Below, piece after piece: positions 52,939-61,877 of a stretch of DNA of 64,000 bases. Under the pieces are notes generated by a model. That model worked only from the letters and a program-made list of their open reading frames with translations, was not told the origin of the DNA and searched no databases. A program made the position numbers and the translations under genes. The stretch covers positions 21,959 to 85,958 of the forward strand of contig CAMUYA010000013.1 in NCBI GenBank assembly GCA_947164865.1. Direction: 5' to 3'. Each line of letters opens with the position of its first letter. Position 1 is the first letter of the stretch. The DNA comes from an uncultured Lachnospiraceae bacterium (GTDB lineage Bacteria; Bacillota; Clostridia; Lachnospirales; Lachnospiraceae).

Positions 52939-53805
52939 TTATCCTTCATATGCTTTCTGTATAGCCCTGCGGAACTCTTCTTCTCCGACCCTCTGGATGG
53001 TCTTTCTGAACCTCTCACCGGGGTTTGCGTTCCTGTCAAAGAAATCTATTGCCGCATCCGCCACTCTGAAAAGTGTCTCCTTATCCTTAATGATCGGTAC
53101 TATCTGCTCGCCCTTGTAGATCTGATTTCCGAACAGACCTCCGAATGATACGATGTATCCGGGCTCATGATCCCATGCGTCCGTGGGACAGCTCTTTACG
53201 CAGCGCCCGCAGTTGTTGCATTTGGATGCATCCAGCACCACTTTACCGTCCACCAGTGAGAGTGCTCCCTCACGGCATGCCTTTATGCACACCCCGCAGG
53301 AAATACAGGCATCCGGTTTATACTCAATAACATATCCTCCCTTTACCCCCAGGTCGTTTTCCTCGCTTTTTAAGCAGTTGTTCATACAGCCCGTAACACC
53401 GAATTTGAATTTATGCGGAAGCTCTCTTCCGAAATATCTTTCGTCAAATTCCTTGGCAAGCCCGTATGAATCGATACAGCCGCTGGGACAGATCTCGGAG
53501 CCCTGACAGGCCGTGACGGTTCTTACTCTCGGCCCGCATACGCCGGGGCGAACGCCGCCCTCTGCCAGCTTTGCGCGCACTTCCTCTATGTCATTAAAAT
53601 TTATGAACGGTATCTCAACGCCCTGCCTGGAAGTCATATGCACATAGCCGTGACCGTACTTTTCCGCCACCTCGGCAATGGTCTTTATATTCTCAGCTGT
53701 GAGATTTCCACCCACCACGGCAAGCCTTAATGAAAAGTAACCTTTCTGCTTCTGCCGCATGAATCCGCCTTTTTTAAGTGATGAGTAATCAATCTGTTCT
53801 GCCAT
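52939..53805 (-). CDS. Siroheme sulfite/nitrite reductase with two ferredoxin clusters (AsrC-like)
   Basis: A 288-residue reductase. The siroheme/[4Fe-4S] ligands are C100-x5-C106 (CQGSEIC) and C140-x3-C144 (CMNNC). After them are two [4Fe-4S] ferredoxin motifs, C167-C170-C173-C177 and C196-C199-C202-C206. Only a half-size Sir domain is present, as in anaerobic sulfite reductases (AsrC, small Fsr). With the MetY and carrier genes it should reduce sulfite to sulfide for methionine synthesis. The gene opens with GGAGGAT, close to the ATG. Confidence 0.92.
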   Translation of the reverse strand: MAEQIDYSSLKKGGFMRQKQKGYFSLRLAVVGGNLTAENIKTIAEVAEKYGHGYVHMTSRQGVEIPFINFNDIEEVRAKLAEGGVRPGVCGPRVRTVTACQGSEICPSGCIDSYGLAKEFDERYFGRELPHKFKFGVTGCMNNCLKSEENDLGVKGGYVIEYKPDACISCGVCIKACREGALSLVDGKVVLDASKCNNCGRCVKSCPTDAWDHEPGYIVSFGGLFGNQIYKGEQIVPIIKDKETLFRVADAAIDFFDRNANPGERFRKTIQRVGEEEFRRAIQKAYEG

Positions 53806-53848
53806 TTTTCATCCTCCTGATGTATTAATCCAAGACTGCTTTCTGTCC

Positions 53849-55087
53849 TTATGCCTGATCCAGCTTAGCAAATGCTTTATCGAAATCTTCCTTCAGGTCC
53901 TCAACATCTTCTATCCCCACGCTTATACGTATCAGATCGTCAAACACACCTGCGTCCTCTTTCTGCTTCTGCGTTGAATGAAGGCTGATGGTGGATGCGG
54001 GGTGGAGCACCAGAGTTTTGGTATCACCTATATTCGACAGCCTGTAGGCCAGCTCAAGTTCATTCAGAAGGTTAAACGCTCTTTCCTTGGTTCCCACTCG
54101 TATGGTAACTATGGCTCCGTAGCCGTTCTTTAATTCCTTTTCTCCTATATCATGCCATCGGCTTGATCTGAGCCCCGGATAATTGACCGTTATATCAGGA
54201 TACTTTTTCTGAAGGTATTCGGCCAGTTCCAGGGCGTTGGTACATTGGCGCTCCATACGCAGTCCCAATGTCTCGAGCCCTATCTGATTGAGAAAAGCCG
54301 TCTGCGGCGCCATACAGGCACCCGCATTTCTGTAGAGCCCCGCGCGGAGCCTTGACAGATAGGCAAAAGGTCCGAACTTAACGTAATCCTTCAGCATGGG
54401 ATACCTGTTTGCATCCCATTTGAATTTACCGCTGTCCGTAAGCGCTCCGCCAATGGCATTGCTGCTTCCGTTTATATACTTTGACGTTGAATTTATAACT
54501 ATGTCCGCTCCGTGCTCAAGCACTCTTATGAGATAAGCGGTCGCAACCGTATTGTCGATAAAAACCGGAAGCCCGTGAGCATGAGCGATCTCCGAAAGCC
54601 TGTCCACATCCGTCACATCAAGACAGGGATTTCCGATAGTCTCGGCAAAGATCAGCCTCGTATTTTCATTTATGGCATTTTCTATCTGCTCCCAGTTGTT
54701 GTTTTCAACATAATTCGTCCTGATCCCGAAAGCTTCAAGATCCCTGAACAGATCTATGGTACCGCCGTACAGGCTTGCGCTTGATACTATCTCGTCACCG
54801 CTCTTAAGAATATTTGTCAATGCGCTGAAGATGGCGGCCATTCCCGATGCTGTGGCAACAGTTCCGATCCCGCCCTCAAGCTTTGTTATCCTGCTTTCAA
54901 AATTGGTTATGGTCGGATTTGCCACTCTGGTATAACAGAAGCCGGGCGCCTTGTTTGAAAAGATCCCGGCCAGATCCTCGGCGCTCTGCTGATAAAAAGC
55001 GCTGGTCTGGTATATGGGGCTCAAGGTCGATCCGAACTTTTCTTTTTTATCTACTCCGGCATGGAGAAGTGCAGTATTAAAATTCAT
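53849..55087 (-). CDS. metY: O-acetylhomoserine sulfhydrylase (MetY-type, Cys/Met PLP enzyme)
   Basis: A 412-residue PLP enzyme of the Cys/Met metabolism group. PLP Lys203 is in NSTSKYINGSS; other family features are YTRVANPT, ASGMAAIFSAL and GNPCLDVTDV. The length and the KEKFGS N-terminus fit O-acetylhomoserine aminocarboxypropyltransferase. In the thiocarboxylate route it takes sulfide from HcyS to give homocysteine. It is first in the sulfur operon; its leader has promoter-like sequences and repeats described separately. Function at the class level is firm, the exact donor is inferred. Confidence 0.9.
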   Translation of the reverse strand: MNFNTALLHAGVDKKEKFGSTLSPIYQTSAFYQQSAEDLAGIFSNKAPGFCYTRVANPTITNFESRITKLEGGIGTVATASGMAAIFSALTNILKSGDEIVSSASLYGGTIDLFRDLEAFGIRTNYVENNNWEQIENAINENTRLIFAETIGNPCLDVTDVDRLSEIAHAHGLPVFIDNTVATAYLIRVLEHGADIVINSTSKYINGSSNAIGGALTDSGKFKWDANRYPMLKDYVKFGPFAYLSRLRAGLYRNAGACMAPQTAFLNQIGLETLGLRMERQCTNALELAEYLQKKYPDITVNYPGLRSSRWHDIGEKELKNGYGAIVTIRVGTKERAFNLLNELELAYRLSNIGDTKTLVLHPASTISLHSTQKQKEDAGVFDDLIRISVGIEDVEDLKEDFDKAFAKLDQA

Positions 55088-55120
55088 TTTCCCTTTTCCT
55101 TATAATGCTTGATCACATCT

Positions 55121-55137
55121 GCTATAGATAGTATAGC
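55121..55137 (-). promoter_or_regulatory. GCTATA-N5-TATAGC dyad over the metY -10
   Basis: A perfect dyad, GCTATA/TATAGC, overlaps the -10-like TATACT (55,130-55,135) upstream of metY. Two further copies of AATACCTA lie 19 bp apart upstream (55,139-55,146 and 55,158-55,165). Similar GCTATAC sequence occurs at the -10 of the neighbouring operon (63,221-63,236). A common repressor or activator of sulfur genes is inferred. Confidence 0.4.
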
Positions 55138-55173
55138 CAATACCTATTACTTAGAAAAATACCTAAAACAAAG

Positions 55174-55204
55174 AGCCGGCAATAGGTTTTATCTATCACC
55201 GGCT
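55174..55204 (-). terminator. Intrinsic terminator between amidohydrolase and metY genes
   Basis: AGCCGG...CCGGCT with an inner ATAG/CTAT forms a stem. On the minus strand a U-rich stretch (CTCTTTGTTTT) follows, and on the plus strand a T5 run, so it may work in both directions. It lies after the amidohydrolase stop and before the metY leader. Confidence 0.7.
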
Positions 55205-55238
55205 TTTTATGGTTATACTCTTGTCCTATAATATGCTC

Positions 55239-56498
55239 TTACAGCGTATTCTTATACACTTCAGCGTCCTTCATGATAAGCTTGAGGTTGGCTCTGTCGG
55301 AGAGCACCGAAAGCTTATTCAAAGGGTCACCTTCAACGATAAGAAGATCCGCAAACGAGCCCTCTTCCAGCACCCCTATCTTTCCTTCGGGATATGGATT
55401 CTGATAAGTTGTGAGTTTTATCAGGTCGTTGGCTGCTCCCGTAGCCGAAAAGAGGCCTCTCTGACTTCCGAATCTCTTCTCGTATACCGCAAGATCCCTT
55501 ATCTGCGCATTGGGATTGGAATCGGCGATAAACTCCACATAATCCGTTCCAAATACCAGGTTGAGATCATATTTGACGATCAGCTCGGTCTGAAGGTCCT
55601 CGTTATCGAGGATCTCCTGAGCGCCCGGCTTTCTCTTTTTGGGCGCATGTCCCAGGCTTCTCTCGTATTCCTCATCGGCTTTGGGCTGCGGGCACACGCA
55701 CAGGAAAATGTCCTTATCCTTAACAATCTTAGCCAGTTCTTCATCCAGCATCTGACCATGCTCAAAGCTCCTTATACCGGCTCTTGCTGCTCTGTGCATG
55801 GACTCCTTTGTGTAAAGATGTGCCATTACATAGGTGCCGTAGTCGGAAGCCGCCTCCACGGCAGCACGCATCTCCTGCTCGGTGTATTGAATGGTCTGAA
55901 TGGGATCATACTTGGATGACATTCCTCCGCCTGCCATGATCTTGATCTGGGATGCACCCAGAAAGAGCTGCTCCCTTGCGGCTCTCAGCACCTCATCATA
56001 TCCGTCGGCGATCACAGTGCCGCCTGCTCTAAGTTCCGGAGAGGTATACTGTCCGTCGCCAAGCCTTACATGAGCGCGGCTCTCTCTTTTGTCACCGTGT
56101 CCGCAGGTCTGGGAAATATAGCCGTGCGAAGGGAACACTCTGGGACCTTTGATCCTTCCCTCATCTATACCGGCCTTTATACCGTAAACGATACCTCCGG
56201 CATCCCTGACAGTAGTAAAGCCGTTAAGAAGCATCCTTTCGGCATGGGCCACTCCGTGCACTACGGTCTCGTCCCATCTCTGATCCTTCTGCTGTCCCCC
56301 CAGGTGGACATGACTGTCCACCAGACCGGGAACCACAACTCTTCCTCCGGCGTTGATAACCTCATCGAAATTTTCTTCGCTTACCGGGTTCTGAGTGATC
56401 TCTCTTACCAGATTGCCCTCTATCACGATCTGAGAGTGATCTTTGTATTCAAAATTTCTGCCGTCAAAAAGCCTGGCGTTTTTTATCAGTTTTTTCAT
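55239..56498 (-). CDS. Amidohydrolase (imidazolonepropionase/prolidase-like)
   Basis: A 419-residue amidohydrolase-superfamily enzyme. VPGLVDSHVHLGG (57-69) supplies the metal HxH, MAHLYTKESMHRAARAG and SFEHGQML give further His ligands and VFGTDYVEF the catalytic Asp. Lys/metal details fit the imidazolonepropionase/Xaa-Pro dipeptidase group. It is last in the operon with the ABC transporter and DszB-like genes, before the terminator. It could hydrolyse an imported N-acyl or peptide-like sulfur compound; the substrate is not evident. Confidence 0.85.
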   Translation of the reverse strand: MKKLIKNARLFDGRNFEYKDHSQIVIEGNLVREITQNPVSEENFDEVINAGGRVVVPGLVDSHVHLGGQQKDQRWDETVVHGVAHAERMLLNGFTTVRDAGGIVYGIKAGIDEGRIKGPRVFPSHGYISQTCGHGDKRESRAHVRLGDGQYTSPELRAGGTVIADGYDEVLRAAREQLFLGASQIKIMAGGGMSSKYDPIQTIQYTEQEMRAAVEAASDYGTYVMAHLYTKESMHRAARAGIRSFEHGQMLDEELAKIVKDKDIFLCVCPQPKADEEYERSLGHAPKKRKPGAQEILDNEDLQTELIVKYDLNLVFGTDYVEFIADSNPNAQIRDLAVYEKRFGSQRGLFSATGAANDLIKLTTYQNPYPEGKIGVLEEGSFADLLIVEGDPLNKLSVLSDRANLKLIMKDAEVYKNTL

Positions 56499-56586
56499 TT
56501 TGGACTACCCTCTTTTTCCAAATAAGATGATGCCGGGGTCAAAAGGTATTTTGCCCCGGCATTATACGCACCTTACTTTTGTGCCA

Positions 56587-57516
56587 TCACTCAAATGCCT
56601 CGTAAGGTACCAGATCCTCACCGATGTATTTCTCGGAGATCTTTCCTACTGTGCCGTCCTTGATAAGCTCGGTAAGCACGGTATTGAAGTCCTCAAGGAG
56701 CTGCTCCTCACCCTTTGCGGCTATGAAGTATGAGTATGCCTGTCCGCGTCCGTAATCAAGAGCTGCGTAGTTGAGGTCGAATCCGAACTCTTTCTGATAA
56801 GCTCCGAAATACATTGCCTTCTGTGTTGAGAAAAGCTCGTATTTTCCGTCCTGTACGTTCTGAAGGATTACAGGAACCTGCTCCTCGGTGTAATTGATCT
56901 CGATCGGATTGTCGGGATGAGCTTCGTTATACTTCTCAACCTCGGTGGTATGTGAGCTGCCGGGCTCAAGTGTGTATACCCACTGGGTCACGTCATCAAG
57001 TGTGTATGTATCCTTGTCAAAATCAATGGTGGATGAGAGAAGGATCTCTTCTGATTTAACCTTGGGTACGGAATAGAGATATTTAGCCTGTCTTTCCTCG
57101 GTGAGCGCTATATTGTTGGCACCCATCTGATAGTATCCTGCGTCGAGACCTGTGAATATTGAAGAGAACTCGACAACATCAAACACTAATTCATACTGAG
57201 GCAGTCTGCTGAATACCTCCTCCACGATCTCAATGTCATATCCTACCAGGTTTTCATTTTCGTCCACAAATGTCCAGGGCTTGGTATGACCGCCTGTTGC
57301 CACGTGGATCTCTCTTACTTCTACCGGCTCTGCCTCTGCAACTGTCTCTTCAACCGTTTCCTCGGCCTTTACTTCCTCCTCTTTTGTTTCGGCTACAACC
57401 TCTTTTTCAACAGCGGGTTCCTGCGCAGGCTTGGTGTCCTTCTGCGCGCATCCCGCAAGTGCTCCTGCCGATGCAAACACTCCTGCAAGTAAAAATGTTA
57501 AAACTCTCTTTTTCAT
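56587..57516 (-). CDS. Amino-acid-type ABC transporter substrate-binding lipoprotein
   Basis: A 309-residue SBP_bac_3 protein. Lipoprotein signal with lipobox LAGC (Cys23), a Glu/Val-rich linker (about 30-65), then the domain with PWTFVDENENLVGYDIEIVE, FTGLDAGYYQMGANN and EKYNEAHPDNPIEI. It groups with cystine/polar amino acid binders. The ATPase and permease of the same class lie three genes upstream in the operon, with the DszB-like and enolase-like genes between. A sulfur amino acid or a sulfonate analogue is a likely ligand given the neighbours. Confidence 0.88.
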   Translation of the reverse strand: MKKRVLTFLLAGVFASAGALAGCAQKDTKPAQEPAVEKEVVAETKEEEVKAEETVEETVAEAEPVEVREIHVATGGHTKPWTFVDENENLVGYDIEIVEEVFSRLPQYELVFDVVEFSSIFTGLDAGYYQMGANNIALTEERQAKYLYSVPKVKSEEILLSSTIDFDKDTYTLDDVTQWVYTLEPGSSHTTEVEKYNEAHPDNPIEINYTEEQVPVILQNVQDGKYELFSTQKAMYFGAYQKEFGFDLNYAALDYGRGQAYSYFIAAKGEEQLLEDFNTVLTELIKDGTVGKISEKYIGEDLVPYEAFE

Positions 57517-57605
57517 AATGCTACTCCTCTCTTTTATGTAAAAACTTGATAGTTTTTAATTTATGTTGTTTATGTTTTTCGATTCTGTCCTGTTTTGTCT
57601 TTAAA

Positions 57606-58664
57606 TTATTTTTTCAATTCTCTGTACTTATCCCAAGCTTCCTTGAGATATGATTCATCAAGCCACTCGTCCAGATCAAAATCCTTTTCGATGATCTTCT
57701 TCTCCAGAAGGAAATCCTTCTGGCTCCTTAGCGCACTGACCAGACCTTCGTCAAAGGACGGTTTAAGCTTTTTGTACCATGTCTTTTCTCTTGTGGCCTT
57801 TTGCTGCTCGGAAGTGGCACCGTACTGGCCTGCCGCGCAGAGGTCTTCGTAGCTGTCGTGATCGGCCTCCGCTTTATCTGCCATAAGCAGCAGCTGCAGC
57901 AGATATTCGACCACTATATCCCTGTTTTCTTCTGCGAATTTCTCATCCACAGTGATCACAGTCGGATATATATTATTGACCTGTGGAAGATCCGTATCAG
58001 CTATGTCGATAAGCACCCTTCCGAGGCCTTTGTCCACGATCTGTCTTATAAGTGACCTGTGTGAGAAAAACGCGTCTATCTTTCCCTCCTTAAGAAGCCT
58101 TATTTCCTCAACATGATGCTGCACAAAGCTTTCCCTGGTGGCTCCCTCGGTGTTTCCCAGCAGGTTTCCGTGGGCATCAACAGGACAGCTGTTAGCCTTT
58201 TTATCACATTTTGTATCTACAAATTTTACTTCCGAAGGATCAATACCGTATGCCTTCAGCACCGTATCGTATCCGCGAAGCACCATCGCCCTCATGGGAT
58301 CGATCACGCTTCCTCCGAAATCGGGAACAGAAAGTGTTTTTCCTTTCAGATCCTCCGGTGACTTTATATCCGAATCTGGAGCTACTATGATAGCGTGGGA
58401 CTGGATTATACCGTTCATTCCTATCACCCTGGTGGGGGTTCCTTTGGAATGGCTCCAGATGGGCGGTACATTTCCACCGTCTCTGAATGCCAGAGGTGCT
58501 TCCTGTGTCAGATGCTTTACATGCTCCTCGAACGGAAGTGTCTGCAGCATGACTATCTTTGCTCCAAGGCTTTCGAATGCCTTATCGATAGTTCCGGTCT
58601 CAAAAAGAAGCTCCGTGTTCCCTCCTAAGGGGCATCTTGTCATAATCACTTCACGACTGCTCAT
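57606..58664 (-). CDS. DszB-like protein with conserved Cys-His-Arg, possible sulfinate desulfinase
   Basis: A 352-residue protein of the SBP-like/NMT1 fold. It has no signal peptide, so it acts in the cytosol rather than as a binding protein. Compared by memory with DszB (2'-hydroxybiphenyl-2-sulfinate desulfinase), C11 in MTRCPLGGN fits Cys27, H51 fits His60 and R61 (in AFRDGGNVPP) fits Arg70 with the same H-to-R spacing of 10. Other shared patterns are GGNVPPIW and SPEDLKGKTLSVPD. DszB cleaves a C-S bond and releases sulfite. The start has GGAGGTGC upstream and overlaps the enolase-like gene by 4 bp. Activity on a small sulfinate or related compound is inferred. Confidence 0.6.
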   Translation of the reverse strand: MSSREVIMTRCPLGGNTELLFETGTIDKAFESLGAKIVMLQTLPFEEHVKHLTQEAPLAFRDGGNVPPIWSHSKGTPTRVIGMNGIIQSHAIIVAPDSDIKSPEDLKGKTLSVPDFGGSVIDPMRAMVLRGYDTVLKAYGIDPSEVKFVDTKCDKKANSCPVDAHGNLLGNTEGATRESFVQHHVEEIRLLKEGKIDAFFSHRSLIRQIVDKGLGRVLIDIADTDLPQVNNIYPTVITVDEKFAEENRDIVVEYLLQLLLMADKAEADHDSYEDLCAAGQYGATSEQQKATREKTWYKKLKPSFDEGLVSALRSQKDFLLEKKIIEKDFDLDEWLDESYLKEAWDKYRELKK

Positions 58665-59845
58665 CCCTGCACCTCCCCCACTTTGTATACATCAAACAGA
58701 TCTATGACATCCTCCGAAATCTCCTGACCTATTCCCGGTAACTCAGGCACATCAAGGTATCCGTCCTTTGCCTCATATTTGTATTTGCCATACTTGAAAT
58801 TGTATTTATTAATCGTATGTACATGATGCTCGTGGGAATGGAAGTTGTGTATAACCGCTCCCAGCTGTATGGATGCTGCCTGATTTACAGGGCCTCCGCA
58901 GGTGTGGCTCGATATTCCCACGCCGAAGCTCTCTGCCAGGTCTGCGACCTTTTTGAACTCCGTAATGCCTCCCGTATTGCTTACATCCGGCATCCATATC
59001 CTTACCGATGCATTTTTGAGGAAAGGAAGAAGTCCTGCTCTTGTAGGTGCTCTCTCTCCTGTAGCGATCGCGAAGTTTGTCTTTTCCTCCACGTACTTCA
59101 TCTGATCAATATGCTCGGGACTGATGGGTTCTTCAAAGAATGAGATATTACATCCCTTTGCCGCCTCAGCGATCCGTACCGCATCTTCCGGTCCTGTAAG
59201 GGCATTGTTCTCGATGATGATCTCTCCGTCGGGTCCAAGTCCTTCCTGGATTGCTCTCATCCTCTCTCCGATAAGCTTTATGAAATCAGGCGAAAATGCT
59301 CTGTATCTGTCTATGGGATTGATATTTCCCTTATCGTCATTCTTGATAAAGCTTGCTTTAACTATCCTGTATCCGTCGCTTCTTGCCTTCTTTGCCACTT
59401 CTCCGAATTCTTCTGCGGTAAAAGGCGGCTTATCCGTATCGGGGTATCCGAACTCTATATGGCTGAGATATACAGGAACCTTATCCCTTACTTTGCCTCC
59501 CAGAAGCTTATACACCGGCACTCCGAGGGCTTTTCCCTTTATATCCCAGAGCGCTATATCTATAGCACTTAAAGCTGAGACTGTAACGGGGCCTCCGAGG
59601 GTCTCCCAGCCGTTATGAAGTCTGTGCCATATTTTTTCGGTGTTGAAGGGATCCTCACCTATGATCACTTTCGAGAGTTCCTTGAGGTATTCCGCCACTG
59701 CCGGAACGCCCAGTCCGTATACGATCGGTTCTCCCAGTCCGTATATTCCCTCATCGGTATAAACCTTGAGGAATACCATATGATGCTTTCCGACAAAGAA
59801 AGGTCCGTTATTATCAATAAGTATTTCTGTTCCGATGATCTTCAT
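58661..59845 (-). CDS. Enolase-superfamily (mandelate racemase/muconate lactonizing type) enzyme
   Basis: A 394-residue protein with the MR/MLE barrel: ALSAIDIALWDIKGKALGVP (key I-D-x-A-L-W-D-x-x-G-K), K163 region GYRIVKASF, metal sites E238 (FFEEP) and E264 (TGER) and the general acid/base H314 (SSHTCGG). The first metal ligand, normally Asp in a DAN/DxN pattern, lies in IIENNALTG (211-219), where Glu212 or Asn213/Asn214 takes the place. That suggests an altered site. It lies between the ATPase and the DszB-like genes in the organosulfur operon, overlapping the latter by 4 bp. Substrate unknown. Confidence 0.8.
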   Translation of the reverse strand: MKIIGTEILIDNNGPFFVGKHHMVFLKVYTDEGIYGLGEPIVYGLGVPAVAEYLKELSKVIIGEDPFNTEKIWHRLHNGWETLGGPVTVSALSAIDIALWDIKGKALGVPVYKLLGGKVRDKVPVYLSHIEFGYPDTDKPPFTAEEFGEVAKKARSDGYRIVKASFIKNDDKGNINPIDRYRAFSPDFIKLIGERMRAIQEGLGPDGEIIIENNALTGPEDAVRIAEAAKGCNISFFEEPISPEHIDQMKYVEEKTNFAIATGERAPTRAGLLPFLKNASVRIWMPDVSNTGGITEFKKVADLAESFGVGISSHTCGGPVNQAASIQLGAVIHNFHSHEHHVHTINKYNFKYGKYKYEAKDGYLDVPELPGIGQEISEDVIDLFDVYKVGEVQG

Positions 59846-60606
59846 ATTACATACTCGCTTCCGTCTAATTGTTTTACTTTGATGAGGAACTGCTTAAGTC
59901 TTTCATCCCTGGGGTTTTCAAATACTTCCTTGGCTGTTCCGTTTGCCACTATCTTTCCGTTTTCCAGAAATACCACTCTGTCGGCAACGCCTTTAACAAA
60001 GTCCATCTCATGGGTCACAAGGAGTATGGTGTTTCCTTCCTGCGCGATCTTTTTTATGATCATCAGCACCTCTCCCACAAGCTCGGGATCCAGCGCTGAT
60101 GTTGGCTCATCCATCAGAAGAAGCTGCGGATCCATCGCAAGAGCTCTTGCTATCGCCACTCTTTGCTGCTGGCCTCCCGAAAGGTGCCTGGGATAATGTG
60201 TCAGTCTGTCGATCATACCTACTTTTCCAAGCTCCCTGTAGGCTATCTGCTCAGCCTCATCACGGCTTATCTTTTTTACTGTCTTTAATCCTTCGATCAC
60301 ATTTTTGAGTACATTTTTGTTCTTCAAAAGATTAAACTGCTGGAACACCATCTCGGTGTGCTGTCTGAGCTCTCTTTTTGACTTTGATTTTTTAGTGGTC
60401 AGATCGTATTTTTTCCCTTCAAAGGAAACCGTTCCGCTCTCGGGATTTTCCAGCCTGTTAAGGCATCTGAGCAGAGTGGATTTACCTGTTCCCGAAGGGC
60501 CTATAAGTGCAACTACCTCTCCCCTGTTAATATCGAGGTCAACATTGTCAAGCACAACATTGTCTCTGAACTTTTTTGACAGATTGCGTATCTCTATATA
60601 TGCCAT
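59842..60606 (-). CDS. Polar amino acid ABC transporter ATPase (GlnQ/TcyC-like)
   Basis: A 254-residue ATPase. Walker A is GPSGTGKS (33-40), signature LSGGQQQRVAIARAL, Walker B LLLMDEPTSALDPELVGEV and switch His in VTHEMDF. It partners with the permease gene directly upstream and the distal binding lipoprotein gene. The class covers cystine and glutamine importers. It overlaps the enolase-like gene start by 4 bp. Confidence 0.92.
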   Translation of the reverse strand: MAYIEIRNLSKKFRDNVVLDNVDLDINRGEVVALIGPSGTGKSTLLRCLNRLENPESGTVSFEGKKYDLTTKKSKSKRELRQHTEMVFQQFNLLKNKNVLKNVIEGLKTVKKISRDEAEQIAYRELGKVGMIDRLTHYPRHLSGGQQQRVAIARALAMDPQLLLMDEPTSALDPELVGEVLMIIKKIAQEGNTILLVTHEMDFVKGVADRVVFLENGKIVANGTAKEVFENPRDERLKQFLIKVKQLDGSEYVI

Positions 60607-60611
60607 GCCAT

Positions 60612-61373
60612 TTACCTCAATTCCAAACGCTGTTTTATTCTTTCGAGCTGAGCCGGTTTCATTGCGGGAGCTTCCTCCGGTACTCTTATCTTCTTTTCAA
60701 CAAGCTTGATGATCCTCTCAAGAAGTATCGTCAGTATCCAGTAAATTATTCCCAGCGATACATACACCTCAAAATATCTGTAGTTCCTTCCGGCAAGGAT
60801 CTTTCCCTCTGCTGCCATCTCGACCACTCCGCAGGAAAAGGCAAGTGATGTACCTTTTATAAGGGAGATTACAGAGTTACCGAGAGGAAGCAGTGCCACC
60901 TCCGCAGCCTGTGGGAATTTGATCCTCCAGAAGACCTGCCATTCGCTCATTCCCATCGAACGTCCCGCTTCAAGCTGACCATTGTCTACCGAAAGGATCG
61001 CCGATCTTATGATCTCGGAATCAAATGCGGAGCTGTTTAATCCAAGGGCGATCACCGCAAACACTATTCCCGGGATCTTGGTGATGTTCCAGTCTGTCCC
61101 GTTGTAATAATTGATGTATCGTAACAGGATCGGGATACCGAAGTATGAAGTATACAGCTGAACGATGATAGGCGTTCCCCGCATCAGCGAAACAAAGAAT
61201 ACTGCCAGCTGCGAGAGCACCGGTATCTTTGATATTCTGATCACCGCAAGTATGGCACCCAGGGCAAAGCCTATCAGTAGCGCAAAAGCCACCATCTCGA
61301 GAGTTACCGGCAGCGCCTTTAGAATATCCGGTATCTGTGTAAATACAAGCTTTATGTCAAACAGATCAGGCAT
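60612..61373 (-). CDS. Polar amino acid ABC transporter permease (HisM/TcyB-like)
   Basis: A 253-residue permease with about five membrane helices and the EAA-like loop QLEAGRSMGMSEWQVFWRIK FPQAAEVALLPLGNSVISLIKGTS (key E-A-G-R-S-x-G-M-S). The N-terminal helix ALPVTLEMVAFALLIGFALG and RGTPIIVQLY are family-typical. Start ATG overlaps the flavin split-barrel gene stop by 8 bp. A single permease is encoded, so a homodimer is expected. Confidence 0.9.
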   Translation of the reverse strand: MPDLFDIKLVFTQIPDILKALPVTLEMVAFALLIGFALGAILAVIRISKIPVLSQLAVFFVSLMRGTPIIVQLYTSYFGIPILLRYINYYNGTDWNITKIPGIVFAVIALGLNSSAFDSEIIRSAILSVDNGQLEAGRSMGMSEWQVFWRIKFPQAAEVALLPLGNSVISLIKGTSLAFSCGVVEMAAEGKILAGRNYRYFEVYVSLGIIYWILTILLERIIKLVEKKIRVPEEAPAMKPAQLERIKQRLELR

Positions 61374-61854
61374 CTTTGAGATCCTCCTTTGAAACCAAAT
61401 CTCTGTCCATATGGCCTAAAATACCCCACTCATTTCTCTCCCTTTGACGGAGCACTTCGTAATTGTTTTCAATGATCCCGGAAGGCTCTATCACATATAT
61501 CGAAACAAGATCATTTTCAAAATCCTCATCGTTGAGTTCCCTGTATTTCTTTTCGAAGAACGGTCCTGCTACGATGTTTCTTACGGGTACTCCCTTCACC
61601 GTAAACTCTGTGCCTTCTCCATCCGAGAAACTGATAAGAACATCTTTCTCAAACCATAATGCGTATGTAAGGTTTTTGTTCGTCCTGGTGGTTTCGATGA
61701 GCTGATATATAAGCAAGTTCCCGTTCTCATCAACTCCCGTGTACCTGTATGTTGTCAGCTGCAGCTCCCCGTCACGGCTTATCGTTGCCACCGACTTGTA
61801 TGACTTTCTGCCCTCGATCACCGCTTTTTGTTTATCCGTAATCTTTACAGACAT
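61366..61854 (-). CDS. FMN-binding split-barrel (pyridoxamine-phosphate-oxidase-like) protein
   Basis: A 162-residue protein starting MSVKITDKQKAVIEG, with an FMN-type split-barrel pattern: SVATISRDGELQLTTYRYTG and DVLISFSDGEGTEF. The start has GAGGAG 8 nt upstream; the reading frame is open 198 nt further upstream, but that part overlaps the radical SAM gene and has no ribosome site. It overlaps the permease by 8 bp. Such proteins bind FMN or heme-related ligands and often act as oxidoreductases. Substrate not known. Confidence 0.7.
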   Translation of the reverse strand: MSVKITDKQKAVIEGRKSYKSVATISRDGELQLTTYRYTGVDENGNLLIYQLIETTRTNKNLTYALWFEKDVLISFSDGEGTEFTVKGVPVRNIVAGPFFEKKYRELNDEDFENDLVSIYVIEPSGIIENNYEVLRQRERNEWGILGHMDRDLVSKEDLKDA

Positions 61855-61877
61855 TTCTAATCTCCTCTGTTTATCAT

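Noticed and set aside
55088..55238. SAM riboswitch or T-box before metY
   Set aside because: The 150-bp leader holds only a terminator for the previous gene, promoter-like sequence and short repeats; no kink-turn or T-box sequence is visible.
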